DNA of 64,000 bases from Amyloporia xantha. Lineage: Eukaryota > Basidiomycota > Agaricomycetes > Polyporales > Adustoporiaceae. The notes below the pieces were generated by a model. The model had not been told where the DNA came from. It searched no databases and saw only the letters and a program-made list of their open reading frames with translations. Below, piece by piece: positions 46,834-59,765 of this stretch. The stretch spans positions 116,801 to 180,800 of the forward strand of contig JAYKKR010000051.1 in NCBI GenBank assembly GCA_036971615.1, read 5' to 3'. How positions within the stretch are numbered: the stretch's first letter is position 1; each line of letters opens with the position of its first letter. A program made the translations under genes and the position numbers.

Positions 46834-47193
46834 ATGAAATTTCTCATGCAAAATAATATTAATGACTTTTTAAATTTTATTGGACTAAATGTAAATATAA
46901 ATGATACGGCTCTGCCGCCTATAGTTTTGGCTATAGGTTGTTTAATTTTTAATTGTATTATTTTATTTAGTGTAATAAATATCTCCATATATCTACTATC
47001 ATTATATATAGTAAATAATAATAAAATTATTGATAAAATATCTAATAGCGTGCTTCGCGCGTATATGACTAAATTAGTTAAATTTTATAATAGAACTAGA
47101 GTAAGTTTTATTATATTAGAACTTATATTTCTATTTAGTAGCATAGGATATATGTTAAAGGCTAGTATAAAAATTATAATTCATTTTAGTTAA
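46834..47193 (+). CDS. orf120 copy, arm 2 (119 residues)
   Basis: One Phe codon shorter than arm 1; otherwise the same membrane protein with the cox3-type leader upstream. Confidence 0.68.
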   Translation: MKFLMQNNINDFLNFIGLNVNINDTALPPIVLAIGCLIFNCIILFSVINISIYLLSLYIVNNNKIIDKISNSVLRAYMTKLVKFYNRTRVSFIILELIFLFSSIGYMLKASIKIIIHFS

Positions 47194-47261
47194 TTCGTGC
47201 TCCTCCTCCCTCGACCCTCAACCCATCCTTCGGACCATCTAGATGAGGGTTGAGGGTCGAG

Positions 47262-47392
47262 TAGTGTAGAAGACTCAATCGTGCAAAGCACGTCCGATAA
47301 TCAATTATCTTTTTGTATTTACTGTTTCATGGCTCTGTTTATTTGTAATAAACTTTACAATTAAGTATTCACTATCGACGAAGTCGTATCGT
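47262..47392 (+). pseudogene. orf327 remnant, arm 2
   Basis: Mirror of 23975-24105, with the same internal junction. Confidence 0.7.
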
Positions 47393-47841
47393 CATAATCC
47401 GATCGTCCACCCCCTACTGCATCCCTCTCTAGCAACGTGCTCATGCTCGTGCGAAGCCATCCTTTGGATGAGGGATGCTCTCCGGCCGGCCTCAACCAGT
47501 CTGCATCCCATCCTTCGGCATCCGAAGGATGGGATGGGGCCACGTTGCTAGAGAGGCGTGCGAAGCACGGATGAGAGAAGTGTATTAATAAGGAAAAAAA
47601 AGATTAGATAAGGAGGAGAGCCAACGTAATAACAGAATAAGACTAAAAGAATAGCATCACGGTCTCTTTTTTATGAGAGCCACCATTTAAGCAGCCAAAA
47701 CGAGTTGCGCACAGCTCGCTTCGTAATAACTTTGGTGATACATAACGTGCCCATGCTCTCACGTGCAGCGCATCCCTCATCTAGATGAGGGATGCAAAGG
47801 ATGCGGATGAGCGCACAGCACGAAAAATACGAATACAAAAA

Positions 47842-48650
47842 ATGATTATAAATAGAAACCAAATTCAAAATTTTCCCTTTCATTTGGTAGAAATAAGTCC
47901 ATGGCCTTTATTAGTTAGTTTTACTCTATTAAATATGGCTATAGGTGGAGTAATGTATATGCACGGATATCCTTATGGTGGAACTATCTTAAGTTTAGGT
48001 TTTGTACTTACAGCTTATGGTATGACACTATGGTTTAGAGATGTAATAACAGAAGGTACTTACTTAGGATGTCATACAACTCAAGTACAAAAAGGATTAA
48101 CAATAGGTGTAGTTTTATTCATTGTTAGTGAAGTTTTTGCTTTCTTAAGTGTATTCTGGGCTTTTTCCATTCTAGTTTAAGTCCAGCAATTGAAATTGGA
48201 GGAGTATGGCCACCACAAGGTATAACAGCACTAGATCCTTTTGCTATACCATTACTTAATACAATTTTATTATTAAGTAGTGGAGCATTTGTAACATATG
48301 GACACCATGCCTTAATCCAAGGATCAAGAGAAGGTGCAATAATAGGTACACTTCTTACAATTGTATTAGCTGTAATTTTCACTTGCTTACAATATTACGA
48401 ATATTCAGAAGCAGCATTCACATTCGCAGATTCAGTATACGGATCCGCATTTTATGCGTCAACTGGTTTACATGGATTTCACGTAATTATTGGAACAATT
48501 TTCATTGCAGTAGCATTCTTCCGACTAGTTAATTATCATCTTACAACCTCACATCACCAAGGATTTGAATCTGCTATACTTTATTGGCATTTTGTTGATG
48601 TTGTATGGTTATTCTTATTTATTGCTGTATATTACTGGGGTGGAAACTAG
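47842..48650 (+). pseudogene. cox3: cox3 copy with one-base deletion, arm 2
   Basis: Frame breaks near 48165 where a run of five T replaces six (WAFSILV then stop, for WAFFHSSL). The rest continues in another frame to the normal stop. 809 versus 810 bases. Confidence 0.88.
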
Positions 48651-48987
48651 TCCGTCCTCGCCTCTCTCGAGCCTCATCCCTCATCCTGCGACCATGGTCG
48701 AGGGATGCAGGATGCAGGTCGGTCCTGCACCATCGACGATGAGGCCATGCTTCGCATGATGGGCCAACCTCGACCGGCATCCTTCGGATGGGTCGCAGGT
48801 TGAGAGGGATGCAGGCGGAGTTATACATAACCCCCTTTTCTTCTCTATCTCTCTCCGGCCCTCCCCCCCTGCCTCATCTAGATGGACCATCCCTCTAGCC
48901 CATCCTAAGGATGGCAGGGAGAGAGAGGGGGGGGGCACGGAGCCAACATTTATTACCGGTTCCCAAAGGACGTACAAATACATAACT

Positions 48988-49254
48988 ATGAATCTGTCAT
49001 TATTCTTATTTTTAATAGGTATTTTAGGATTTATTTTAAATCGAAAAAATATAATCCTAATGATTATTGCGATAGAAATAATGCTATTAGCTGTAACACT
49101 ATTAGTTTTAATTAGTTCATTCACTTTTGATGATGGAATAGGACAAACTTTTAGTATCTTTATAATTTCAATAGCTGGAGCAGAATCAGTAATAGGTTTA
49201 AGTATTCTTGTAGCTTTTTATCGTTTAAGAGGAAACATTTCATTAAGAAACTAA
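48988..49254 (+). CDS. nad4L: NADH dehydrogenase subunit 4L, arm 2
   Basis: Intact 88-residue copy identical to arm 1, overlapping nad5 by one base. Confidence 0.96.
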   Translation: MNLSLFLFLIGILGFILNRKNIILMIIAIEIMLLAVTLLVLISSFTFDDGIGQTFSIFIISIAGAESVIGLSILVAFYRLRGNISLRN

Positions 49255-51236
49255 TGTATCTTTCTATATTAATATTACCTTTATTAGGTTCAATTGTCTC
49301 AGGTTTAATGGGACGAAAAATAGGAGTAAGTGGCTCACATATTATTACATGTACCTGCCTAATTTTATCTTCAATTTTAGCGAGTCTAGCTTTTTATGAA
49401 GTAGGTATCTGTGCCTCACCTCTCTCAATTCATTTAAATACTTGGATTGATTCAGAGTTTCTTTCTATATCTTGGGAATTTTTATTTGATCAATTAACTG
49501 TCGCAATGTTTATACCTGTCCTATATATTTCTTCTTTAATTCATATATTTTCTACAGATTATATGTCTGAAGATCCACATAATCAAAGATTTTTCTCATA
49601 TCTATCTTTATTCACTTTCTTTATGTTATTATTAGTATCAGGTGCTAATTATTTTGTAATGTTTGTAGGTTGGGAAGGTATAGGAGTAGTCTCATACTTA
49701 CTAATTAATTTCTGGTTTACTAGATTACAAGCAAATAAAGCAGCAATATTAGCTTTAACTATGAATAGAGTAGGAGATATGGGTCTAAGTATAGGATTCT
49801 TTGCAGTATTTGCTTTATTTGGAAGTATAGACTATGCGACTGTATTTAGTTTAGCACCTTTTATGAATGAAACAGCTATTACTATAATAGGTTTATTACT
49901 TCTTAGTGGAGCTATGGCTAAATCAGCTCAAATACCATTACACTCTTGGCTTCCTGGTTCTATGGAAGGTCCTACACCTGTCTCAGCTTTAATTCATGCG
50001 GCTACACTAGTAACAGCTGGATTATACTTATTAGTAAGATCCTCACCATTATTAGAGTATAGTAGTACAGCACTATTAGTAATAACATTAGTAGGTGCTT
50101 CTACAGCCTTTTTCGCAGCAACTTGTGGTCTAGTACAAAATGATTTAAAACGAATAATTGCGTTCTCCACAATAAGCCAATTAGGATATATGGTTATGGC
50201 TGTAGGTCTAAGTCAATATAATGTTGCTTTAATGCATGTAGTTAACCACGCTTTCTTTAAAGCATTATTATTCTTAGGTGCTGGTGCAGTAATTCATAGT
50301 TTTGCCGATCAACAAGATGTTAGAAGATTTGGAGGTTTAATAAAATTCTTACCATTTACTTATACTTGTATGTTAGTCGGTTCATTATCATTACTAGCCA
50401 CACCGTGGCTAACTGGATTCTATAGTAAAGATTTAATAATAGAATTAGCTTATGCACAATATAGCTTTAGTGGTACTTTCGCCTTTATATTAGGAAGTAT
50501 TACTGCAGGTTTAACTGCCTTTTATTCATTTAGATTAATATCATTGGTATTTTTAACTGTACCAAATGGCTCACGAAATGCTTACTTAAATTCTCATGAA
50601 GCAAATTTAGCAGTAATAATTCCATTGTTTATACTAGCTTTATTTAGTATTTTCTTTGGTTTTGTATTTTCTGATTTGTTTGTAGGAGTAGGTACAGATT
50701 TCTTTGCTAACTCTTTATTTATTCATCCTAATAATATTTCTATTATTGAAGCTGAATTTAGTTTACCTATTTTTATTAAACTTTTACCTGCTATTTTATC
50801 TTTATTAGGAGCTAGTCTGGCTATATTCTTATACCATTATACTCCTAATTTTGTAATAGAACTTACAGATACTTCACTAGGTAGAAAAATTTATACATTT
50901 TTAAATGGTAAATATCTATTTGATGTAGTTTATAATTATTATATAATTGCAGGAGGTTTACAACTAGGTTACACCATTTCTAAAGTTTTAGATAGAGGGG
51001 TAATTGAACTAGTTGGACCATACGGCTTAAGTAATACAGTAAGTAATACTGGTATTAATATTGGTAAATTAGATACTGGAGTAATTACTACTTATTCTCT
51101 GTATATCACTTTAGGTTTACTTTCTTTATTATTCTTAGTTTTTGCTCCTATTTTAATTGATACTTCTTTATTTAGTGAAATTAGATTAGTTATTATTTAT
51201 ATGGCAGCTTTAGTATTAGTTCTTTCTTCAGAATAG
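49254..51236 (+). CDS. nad5: NADH dehydrogenase subunit 5, arm 2
   Basis: Intact 660-residue copy, identical to arm 1. That a 2-kb gene has no indel while shorter neighbours do shows that the damage is not uniform. Confidence 0.96.
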   Translation: MYLSILILPLLGSIVSGLMGRKIGVSGSHIITCTCLILSSILASLAFYEVGICASPLSIHLNTWIDSEFLSISWEFLFDQLTVAMFIPVLYISSLIHIFSTDYMSEDPHNQRFFSYLSLFTFFMLLLVSGANYFVMFVGWEGIGVVSYLLINFWFTRLQANKAAILALTMNRVGDMGLSIGFFAVFALFGSIDYATVFSLAPFMNETAITIIGLLLLSGAMAKSAQIPLHSWLPGSMEGPTPVSALIHAATLVTAGLYLLVRSSPLLEYSSTALLVITLVGASTAFFAATCGLVQNDLKRIIAFSTISQLGYMVMAVGLSQYNVALMHVVNHAFFKALLFLGAGAVIHSFADQQDVRRFGGLIKFLPFTYTCMLVGSLSLLATPWLTGFYSKDLIIELAYAQYSFSGTFAFILGSITAGLTAFYSFRLISLVFLTVPNGSRNAYLNSHEANLAVIIPLFILALFSIFFGFVFSDLFVGVGTDFFANSLFIHPNNISIIEAEFSLPIFIKLLPAILSLLGASLAIFLYHYTPNFVIELTDTSLGRKIYTFLNGKYLFDVVYNYYIIAGGLQLGYTISKVLDRGVIELVGPYGLSNTVSNTGINIGKLDTGVITTYSLYITLGLLSLLFLVFAPILIDTSLFSEIRLVIIYMAALVLVLSSE

Positions 51237-51651
51237 GACAAACTTTTACATCTTACATCTCTCTTGTCCCTCTCTCCCATCCTGCATCCCTCGACCATGG
51301 TCGCAGGATGAGGATGAAGTGCCCCGGCGACCCTCATCTAGATGGTCCGAAGGATGGGATGCAGGACACAGCCTATCTACATCTTTTTTAAGATGGGAAG
51401 GATGTTAAAGACGATGACGATGATATAATAACCCCCTACGTATAAAAGAATGAATAGTTTACCAATAAAAACTATTTTTGTAGATATCTTGCCCTCAACC
51501 CTCTCGACCATGGTCGAGAGGGTCGAAGATGGAGATATCTGATTAATTTTTTCAATTTTTTAATATAAAAATTTGAATTACAATCGTAATCCTATCACCA
51601 ATATTCGGCTTCGCCGTATTTAATAAAACAACAACCCGTCTACGTTAATTT

Positions 51652-52673
51652 ATGGAAATCAACTTAATGATATTAAATCTCTTATTATATACCTCAGTAT
51701 TATCATTAGTAATTATGTATACTTCTAAATTAGGTCTTTTAGGGTTAAAAGCTAAAAACCTATGTCAGACTAGTACTATAATTGAAATATTAATATTAAT
51801 CCTCTTAATTTTTACTGGTATCATGTTTATTCTTAGTTTAATCCAGCTATTATTTCTTCATTCTAATATTAAACCTGAATGGTTATATGTCAATGATAGT
51901 AATAATAATCAGGACCCTGTTAGATGGTGGCCTTCTGGTACTCCTCCCTCCTTCTCAACCATGGTTGCAGGAGGGGTATTATAGGAGGTGCTATAGGTGT
52001 ATATAGATTAGTACCTGGAACACCCAAAATTAAAGCAATAGCTGCTTTAACTTCGTTAGCGTGCAAAGCACGACCTTCTGCTGTATGGTTTCATGCTGTA
52101 AATCCAAATGGCTTTAACAGATTCGTGCGGAGCACGTCAATGATGGAGTACAAAATAACTGGTTCATGGCCAGCTATTGTATCTGCTGTTATACATGATA
52201 ATCGATTAAACCCAGTATTTGACAGACTTAGCGATGAGGCTACTAGAACAGGCGACGGTTACTACTTTCAAGACTTATCTTTAGATGGTATTTTCAATTT
52301 CTTTATTCAATTCTTTAAACCAGTACACGTACACGGATATTTGGATGATTTAATAGGTCAACAAATATTTATCTACTCACTTATGTTATTAATAGTAGTT
52401 AGTTTAATCATTTTATTTAGTTTATATACGCTTATAAATATAATGCTACATAATAAAGAATTCATTATAAACAAATTTAATACTAATAATAAATTTATTG
52501 CGTTTTTTATTAACTACCAAATTACCCTAAGTAAAATTAGTCTTTTTCTATTACCATTAATAATAGTGTTTGGCCTAATAGAGCTTTTTGTAGGTTTACA
52601 TTATCTTATCACCCATCCTCTACCATTAGAAGAGTTACCAATTGATTTGCATACATACTTCCCTAAGAAATAA
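51652..52673 (+). pseudogene. orf340 copy with one-base deletion, arm 2
   Basis: A G-run of four instead of five near 51972-51976 (MVAGGVL then stop for MVAGGGIIGG) splits the frame. The 117-nt nad4 leader copy precedes it. Confidence 0.85.
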
Positions 52674-53296
52674 AGAATAATACCAATCACCCCCTCGCAT
52701 CCCTCTCAACCCTATCTCGACCCTCATGCGAAGCATGGCATTATTTAGATGAGAGCAGGAGGGTCGAGGGAGTGCCGGTCGCAAAGGGGAATTAAAATAT
52801 CTAAAAAAAAGGATTTAAAGGATCGATGGGCTTACACGACCTTACTCCTTTATTAGATAAAAGGCTTATCCTTAGCCTCTCGCTCTCTCTCCGGCACCCT
52901 CAACCCTCTCTCATCCCTCTCATCCCATCCTTCGGCATCCGAAGGATGGGATGGGTTGCCAGATGCCCCGGCACTCATTGATTGAGTGAGGGATGCACCG
53001 GCGCGCGAGGGTTCCCGGTTGCCGGTCGACTCTTCTTTATATTTACTTACGTGCTTCGCACGCTTTATTTTAAATAAAAAAACCGTCCTCCGAACGCTAT
53101 AAAAGAATCGTTTACTAAGCTAAATTATTTTGTAGAATATACAGTCAAGCCTCTCTGGTCATATGACCGATCTACCAATCTGATTAATTTTTTTCAATTT
53201 TTTAATATAAAAATTTGAATTACAATCGTAATCCTATCATCAATATTCGGCTTCGCCGTATTTAATAAAACAACAACCCGTCTACGTTAATTTAAA

Positions 53297-54743
53297 ATGA
53301 TTCAATTACTTCTAATAGTTCCAATTATAGGTTCTTTATTAATATTACCTATACAAGACACAATAAAAAATGAAAATAAAATGAAAAATATAGCTCTTTC
53401 AACGTCTCTAATTAATTTACTAATCTCTATCTTATTATGGGTTGAATTTGATTCAAGTACTAGTGATTATCAATTTATATATGAATTCAATAAATTAAGT
53501 TTTTGTCACTTTAATATAGGTATAGATGGGATTTCACTATACTATGTCTTACTAACAACATTTATAACACCAATAGCAATACTTTCTAATTATAAAAATA
53601 TATATAAAAATATAAAATATTTCCTTATCTCCTTTTTAATCCTAGAAACACTACAAATAGCAGTTTTTGTAGTTTTAGATTTATTTCTTTTCTATATTTT
53701 TTTCGAAAGTGTATTACCCGTATTATTTATAATTATAGTAGTCTACGGTTCAGGAGAAAATAGAATTAGATCAGCTTTATTATTTTTTATATACTTTAGC
53801 TGGATCTTTATTTATGCTTTTAGCTATTCTGCATATTTATAGTAATGTAGGTTCTACAGACTTTCAATTAATCTCTTTATCTGATATAAGCTTAGATACT
53901 CAAAAAATATTATGGTTAGCATTCTTCTTAGCTTTTGCAGTAAAAACTCCGCTATGGCCTTTAACTGGTTGGCTTTATAGAGCTCATGCTGATAGTCCAT
54001 TAGCTGGTTCAATTCTACTAGCTGGAACTATTCTAAAATTTGCTACTTATGGTTATATTAGAGTATTGATTAACTTTTTACCTGATGCTTCTAATTATTT
54101 TGGTCCATTAATACAAACTATTGCAATTATAACTTTAATTTATTCATCATTAGCAACTGTAATACAACAAGATACTAAATCTCTTATTGCTTATTCAAGT
54201 ATTGCACACATGAGTGTAGTTATATTAGGTCTATTTTCTAATACAATACAAGGGATAGAAGGAGCTATTCTACTTTCTTTAGGTCATGGTTTTGTATCAC
54301 CTGCCTTATTTATTTGTGTGGGTGGTGTTATATATGAAAGAACTGGTACTAGAATTATTCAATATATTAGAGGTTTAGTTACTTATATGCCTGTATTTAC
54401 TGTCTTATTCTTTATATTTACTTTATGTAATACCGGTATACCTTTAAGTTTAAATTTCCTAGGTGAACAATTATCTTTAATTGGTATATGGGAAAAAAGT
54501 CCAATTATATCTGCTCTAGGTGCTACTGGTATTGTTTTATCTGCATGTTATTCTATTTATTTATATAATAGAATTTCTTATGGGGTATATTCTCCTCACC
54601 TTAAACCTTATATAGATATAACTAGACAAGAATTTAACCTTTTAATCACTTTACTTATACCTACTATAGTCTTAGGTATTTTACCTAATGTTATATTATA
54701 TACTATTCACTTACCGGTTTCTACTTTATTATATTCTGCGTAA
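53297..54743 (+). pseudogene. nad4: nad4 copy with two-base deletion, arm 2
   Basis: Frame breaks near 53785 where six T replace eight; the downstream part is open again from 53814. 1447 versus 1449 bases. Confidence 0.88.
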
Positions 54744-54834
54744 CATCCTCTCATCCCTCATCAGGCAACCATGGTTGAGGGTCGCAGGATGCCGGATGGC
54801 CCCTTATAGAATAAAAGAGTTTGAAGGAATGATA

Positions 54835-54905
54835 GGGGATATCTGATAATGGTAATCAGTTGTATTTGCACTACAAATATGATAGTTCGAATCTATCTAT
54901 CTCCA
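54835..54905 (+). tRNA. trnA: tRNA-Ala (UGC), arm 2
   Basis: Same as 16459-16529. Confidence 0.93.
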
Positions 54906-54942
54906 ACACGATATTTAAAAGAGTTATTATAATATATGAGAA

Positions 54943-55014
54943 ACCTCGGTTGCTTAGTGGTCAAAGCGCTAACTTGAAGACTTAGAGATGTGAGTTCAAT
55001 TCTCTCCCGGGGTA
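54943..55014 (+). tRNA. trnF: tRNA-Phe (GAA), arm 2
   Basis: Same as 16350-16421. Confidence 0.91.
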
Positions 55015-55043
55015 AGCTTGTGGCCGGCGAAGCCGCTATAATA

Positions 55044-55115
55044 ACCGAAATAGTTTAAATGGTAAAACGAATTCCTTGTAAGACTTAAATATTGGTTCAA
55101 TCCCAGTTTTCGGCA
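55044..55115 (+). tRNA. trnT: tRNA-Thr (UGU), arm 2, first base changed
   Basis: Acceptor begins ACCGAAA instead of GCCGAAA, so the first pair with TTTCGGC is lost. A rare substitution (not indel) between arms. Confidence 0.85.
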
Positions 55116-55122
55116 AGTATAT

Positions 55123-55194
55123 GAGTTGTAGTTTAATTTGGAAGAACACCATTTTTTGGAAGTGGCTAATATCAGTTCGAGTCTGGTCAACTCA
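55123..55194 (+). tRNA. trnQ: tRNA-Gln (UUG), arm 2
   Basis: Same as 16169-16240. Confidence 0.78.
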
Positions 55195-55207
55195 GATATA
55201 AACAAAA

Positions 55208-55279
55208 GGAAGCAGAACTCGAGTGGTTGAGTATCTTCCTTTTAAGAAGATAGTCCTGGTTCAAGTCCAGGTGCTTTCA
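55208..55279 (+). tRNA. trnK: tRNA-Lys (UUU), arm 2
   Basis: Same as 16084-16155. Confidence 0.92.
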
Positions 55280-55296
55280 ACACTAAAAATTAAAAA

Positions 55297-55380
55297 GGGC
55301 AGGTGATCCGATTGGTAATGGTGGTTCTCTGTAAAAGAATTGGTGTATAACTGTAAAAGGTTCGATTCCTTTACTGCTCA
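55297..55380 (+). tRNA. trnY: tRNA-Tyr (GUA), arm 2
   Basis: Same as 15983-16066. Confidence 0.9.
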
Positions 55381-55403
55381 TACGTATCTTTTTAGTATAG
55401 TTT

Positions 55404-55477
55404 AAGACTGTAGCATAATAGGTTAATGCAATTCGCTCATAATGGATCTTATAAGGGTTCAATTCCCTTCGGTCTTA
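55404..55477 (+). tRNA. trnM: tRNA-Met (CAU), arm 2
   Basis: Same as 15886-15959. Confidence 0.88.
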
Positions 55478-55627
55478 GTAGAGTGTCATCCTCATCTCTC
55501 TCATCCTCAACCTCAAGCCGTCCCCATCCACCATCCCTCTCACCCTGCCATCCTTCGGATGGCACCATCTAGATGAGGCCATGCTTCGCATGAGGGGCTA
55601 GAGAGGGGATGAGAGAGGGATGCAAGA

Positions 55628-55713
55628 GGGTATTTGGTCGAGTCTGGTTTATGGCGCTCGTCTTGAAAACGAGTACTTCAAAAAAGTCGTGAGTTCAAAT
55701 CTCACAGTGCCCG
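55628..55713 (+). tRNA. trnS2: tRNA-Ser (UGA), arm 2
   Basis: Same as 15650-15735. Confidence 0.92.
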
Positions 55714-56231
55714 AGGTTGCGTCGACGAAGTTTCGGCGGAGTCGACGTAATAACCCCTTACATTTACCCGTGCATCAACTCCGTGCTGAGCTCGGCAGAG
55801 GGGCTCGCTTCCGGCCCTCGGCAACCCTCGACCGGCATCCCATCCTTCGGACCATCTAGATGAGGGATGAGGCTCGCAGCGCGCAGGGCGACCCTCAACC
55901 ATGGTTGCCGGTCGAGAGAGGGAGGGATGAGGAAAGTAGTAGATAGCGGGGTAGATTTTACTTAACCAAAGAGAATTCAGCTTAGGCCAAAAATAGACAC
56001 CCTCTCGACCATGGTCGCAGATAGCTAAAATCCAAGAAACATGATTTTCGCATACACTGGGTAAATAATACGGGGATATGTTTATAGGCCAACAATCATT
56101 GGATGACCGCGAATAATAATAATAATAATAGGCTGCCCCCCCATGTTCACAACGAGCCGGATGAGGGTTGAGAGAAGTGTGCTATGCATGGAGCATCTAG
56201 ATGCTCCATGCATGAACCGTGATGCGGCATC

Positions 56232-57215
56232 TTATGACGATAATATTAGATGAAGTGAATATTTAATTGTAAAATTTATTACAAATAAGCAGACCCATGA
56301 AACACTAAATACAAAAATATTAGATTTATACCATATATCGATGTATCTATTAATTAGATACTCAATTTTAGGTTTAAATTTGTTATTAGGAATGTATTTA
56401 CTATAATTAAATCCTGAATGTCTAATTAAGGTTGATATGAAACAATTTAAAATTAAAATTAAACATGCTAACTCTAATTGATTTATTGTAAATAGCTCAC
56501 TTAAGAGATTAAAGGGATAATGCTGTAATATTAATTGATTATCGGACGTGCTTTGCACGATTGAGTCTTCTACAGCTGCAGGTTCCATAACATAGTTTGA
56601 ACCTTCACCTGGTTTACCACCACCTTTACCTTTACCTTTATCAATAATATCGGAGATTTTAGATAAACTAAGAGCTACGCCACCACCTACACCAACAGCC
56701 ACTAATTTACCAGCTGCGGGTAGGCTTTTAGCAGCTTCCAGACCTATTTTCATGCCCATAGCAGTTAAAGCGGTATCCTTTGCAGAATTTGGAACATTTA
56801 TATTTAAAATATTATTAACAGTAGTAGAACTTGTTGCACTATGCGTGCTATCATTTGTAACCGTGGTTGATGTTGATGATGCAGCAGGAGTATCCGTGTT
56901 TGGCACGTCAGTATTGTTAGGTTCATTTAAATATAAAATATGATCGTTAAGCATTGATGGATGCAGTAGGCCTAATATGAATGAAACTAATAATATTAAA
57001 TAAACTAAGATGCGAAACCACTTATGATTTATTATAAAATTACAGTACATTTTAATATTTTTCCCGAGCAAATCGCTTTCTATTAAAAAGGCTATTATAA
57101 AGGTTTTAATAAACATTGGTTGGGAGACCAAAGAAGACGTTATTATTAATATAGGATTTAAAATTATTAACATACAAGTAAGTATGGTATCATTAAAAAG
57201 TTGAATAATTATCAT
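56232..57215 (-). CDS. orf327 copy, arm 2
   Basis: Intact 327-residue copy identical to arm 1, with the cox3-type leader distal part upstream (about 57305-57410). Confidence 0.77.
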   Translation of the reverse strand: MIIIQLFNDTILTCMLIILNPILIITSSLVSQPMFIKTFIIAFLIESDLLGKNIKMYCNFIINHKWFRILVYLILLVSFILGLLHPSMLNDHILYLNEPNNTDVPNTDTPAASSTSTTVTNDSTHSATSSTTVNNILNINVPNSAKDTALTAMGMKIGLEAAKSLPAAGKLVAVGVGGGVALSLSKISDIIDKGKGKGGGKPGEGSNYVMEPAAVEDSIVQSTSDNQLILQHYPFNLLSELFTINQLELACLILILNCFISTLIRHSGFNYSKYIPNNKFKPKIEYLINRYIDIWYKSNIFVFSVSWVCLFVINFTIKYSLHLILSS

Positions 57216-58343
57216 TATTTAGTATACATGTGTAAATATACGTGCTGCCTTCTGCATCCCATCCTTCGGCATCCGAAGGATGAGGATGACTACAGAAACA
57301 TGTATGTTATATATCACCAAAGTTATTACGAAGCGAGCTGTGCGCAACTCGTTTTGGCTGCTTAAATGGCTGGTCTCATAAAAAAGAGACCGAGATGCTA
57401 TTCTTTTATTATATAATATTTACCCTATTTTCTTGAACATTGGGGTCACATCTCATCCTGTGTCCCATCCGAAGGATGGGACACAGGATGAGTTGAGATG
57501 AGAGGATGTTGCAGGGATGAGTCTATAAGCAGTCGAAGTTTAATCGACCCTCCTGCTCTCATCTAGATGGTGCCATCCGAAGGATGGCCGGTCGCAAAAT
57601 GACGGCGTACCTTCTCTATCATCATTCACCAGGATGCATACGCCTGCAAGCAGGGATAAGCAATCCAGGTAAGCGAATAGATTTTATGACCCTTATTAGG
57701 AATTGAGCTCAACAGGAAAAACACACATCAATCAAAACCCCTATTTTAGAAAAAACACCATTTTGGGAGCATCGGGGTAGAAACAGCAAAATAAAAGGAA
57801 CGATGACAATATAGATATAACATCAAATGAATTTCAAAGGATTGACATCCACGCTCGCCTGTTGCGTTATACATAGCGGCTTACGCCTAGCCATCTTCAT
57901 TTGAAGGTGGATGTCAATCTATAAGCAGTCGAAGTTTAATCGACCCTCAACCCATCCTTCGGATGCCGAAGGATGGGTTGCCGGTCGCAAAATGACGGCG
58001 TACCTTTTGAATTGTGATCCTCCATGGTCGCAGCATGCTGCAACCATGGTTGAGGAACTGCTACATGACAATTTCATAAAAAAAAAACAATAACAATAAA
58101 ATATCGTCGAGAGCACGATATTTAACACGTAAAATAAAACGTATGTATATTATTCACGTGTATTGTTAAGTTCGAATGTTATGCAAAGTAAAAAAATATA
58201 TATCATAAAATTTATATAAATATAAATTTTAAAATAAAACAAAAAAAAAATAAATGAAAAAAAATAATAAAACAATAAACCAAAGAATTTTCTATGGTAT
58301 AAAATCTGGTTGGGATTTACCTACCTTCCCTAATCATATAATA

Positions 58344-58934
58344 ATGAGATATAAAAATATTTATGTAAGAATATTCAAAATGATAGGTGGATTAAGTGTA
58401 TTTATTATGGTTAGTGGTATAGAAACAATTAAATAATATAGACGTGCTATGCACGACTGTTTTTATATTATCTATCTTGTATATATTATATATTATCATA
58501 TTTTATTCAATAAAACAATGGTTTTATAATTTATTTAAAGGTAATTTTTTAGTTAGCGTAGATCCTTCTCCAAAATTAGATGATCATGATATAAACAAAA
58601 GTAGTATCATTTCATTTGATTTTGACTTACAAACTTTTTAGATTCTTTAAGCCAAGAGGAATTATTAGCTTTAGGTAGTTTATTATTTAATAGTTTAGTA
58701 TTAAGTTATGTCGTAAGTATAATTTTAGTATTATATGGTGAATACTTAATTAAACGATTTGATTTAGAGAATAAGTACCCTAAAATTGCTAAATTTATAG
58801 AAATACGAAGAAAATTACAAAATTATTACCTAAAACTTTGCTTTGCTTGGATATTCTTTGCTTTATTACCACAGTTTATTATTGATATATTAATATTATA
58901 CCCTAAACTATTAGACGTGCTATGCTCGACTTAG
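58344..58934 (+). pseudogene. orf197 copy with frameshifts, arm 2
   Basis: Two breaks: a GGG-run shortened near 58421 (SGIETIK then stop for SGIGKQL) and a T-run shortened near 58635 (LQTF then stop). Confidence 0.85.
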
Positions 58935-59168
58935 TTATTATTTTACTTAACCATGGTTGAGACCATGGCTACAAGCTGGGTCGGGTGGGCATAATAATAA
59001 TATAGTTTAATAAATGTTACTACCCCTTAAGACCTACCCATCCTGCATCCTCTCTAGCAACGTGTCCCTCAACCCATCCTTCGGACCATCTAGATGAGGG
59101 TCGCAGGATGCAGGATGGAGAGGGATGAGAGGCACGAAAGGTAAAAGAAGAATTAATTTTGTTGAGTA

Positions 59169-59765
59169 ATGATCTTTCTTAGTATCTTAATTTTAATAGT
59201 GGCAATTGCCCTACCTTCATTCAATAAAAATATTTCATCCATATTATATCTTAGAATATTTTCTATAATTTTTATTTATGCCGGAGCATTAGCTTTTAAT
59301 GCTTTTTATATTCAGTCAATTGGATCAGGCATTGGTATTTATAGTATGGCAATGTCTTGTCTATGGACACAGCCTATATCTTATAATCATATAATTAATT
59401 ATGCAGAAGAGATAAAAAATATTATAAACAAAAGTAGTATCATTTCATTTGATTTTGACTTACAAACTTTCTTAGATTCCTTAAGACAAGAGGAATTATT
59501 AGCTTTTAGTGGTTTATTATTAAATAGTTTAGTGCTAAGCTATGTCGTAAGTATAATTTTAGTGTTATATGGTGAATACTTAATTAAACGATTCGATTTA
59601 GAAAATAAATACCCTAAGTTAGCTAAGTATATACAAATACGAAGAAAATTACAAAATTATTATTTAAAACTTTGTTTTGTTTGGATCTTTATAGGTATTC
59701 TACCGCAAATTTTTGTGTATGCACATATAATATTACCTAAATTAATTGAACTATTTTTTAATTAA
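59169..59765 (+). CDS. orf198 copy, arm 2 (nad2 fusion)
   Basis: Intact 198-residue copy of the nad2-N-terminus fusion, the same as 11601-12197. Confidence 0.8.
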   Translation: MIFLSILILIVAIALPSFNKNISSILYLRIFSIIFIYAGALAFNAFYIQSIGSGIGIYSMAMSCLWTQPISYNHIINYAEEIKNIINKSSIISFDFDLQTFLDSLRQEELLAFSGLLLNSLVLSYVVSIILVLYGEYLIKRFDLENKYPKLAKYIQIRRKLQNYYLKLCFVWIFIGILPQIFVYAHIILPKLIELFFN

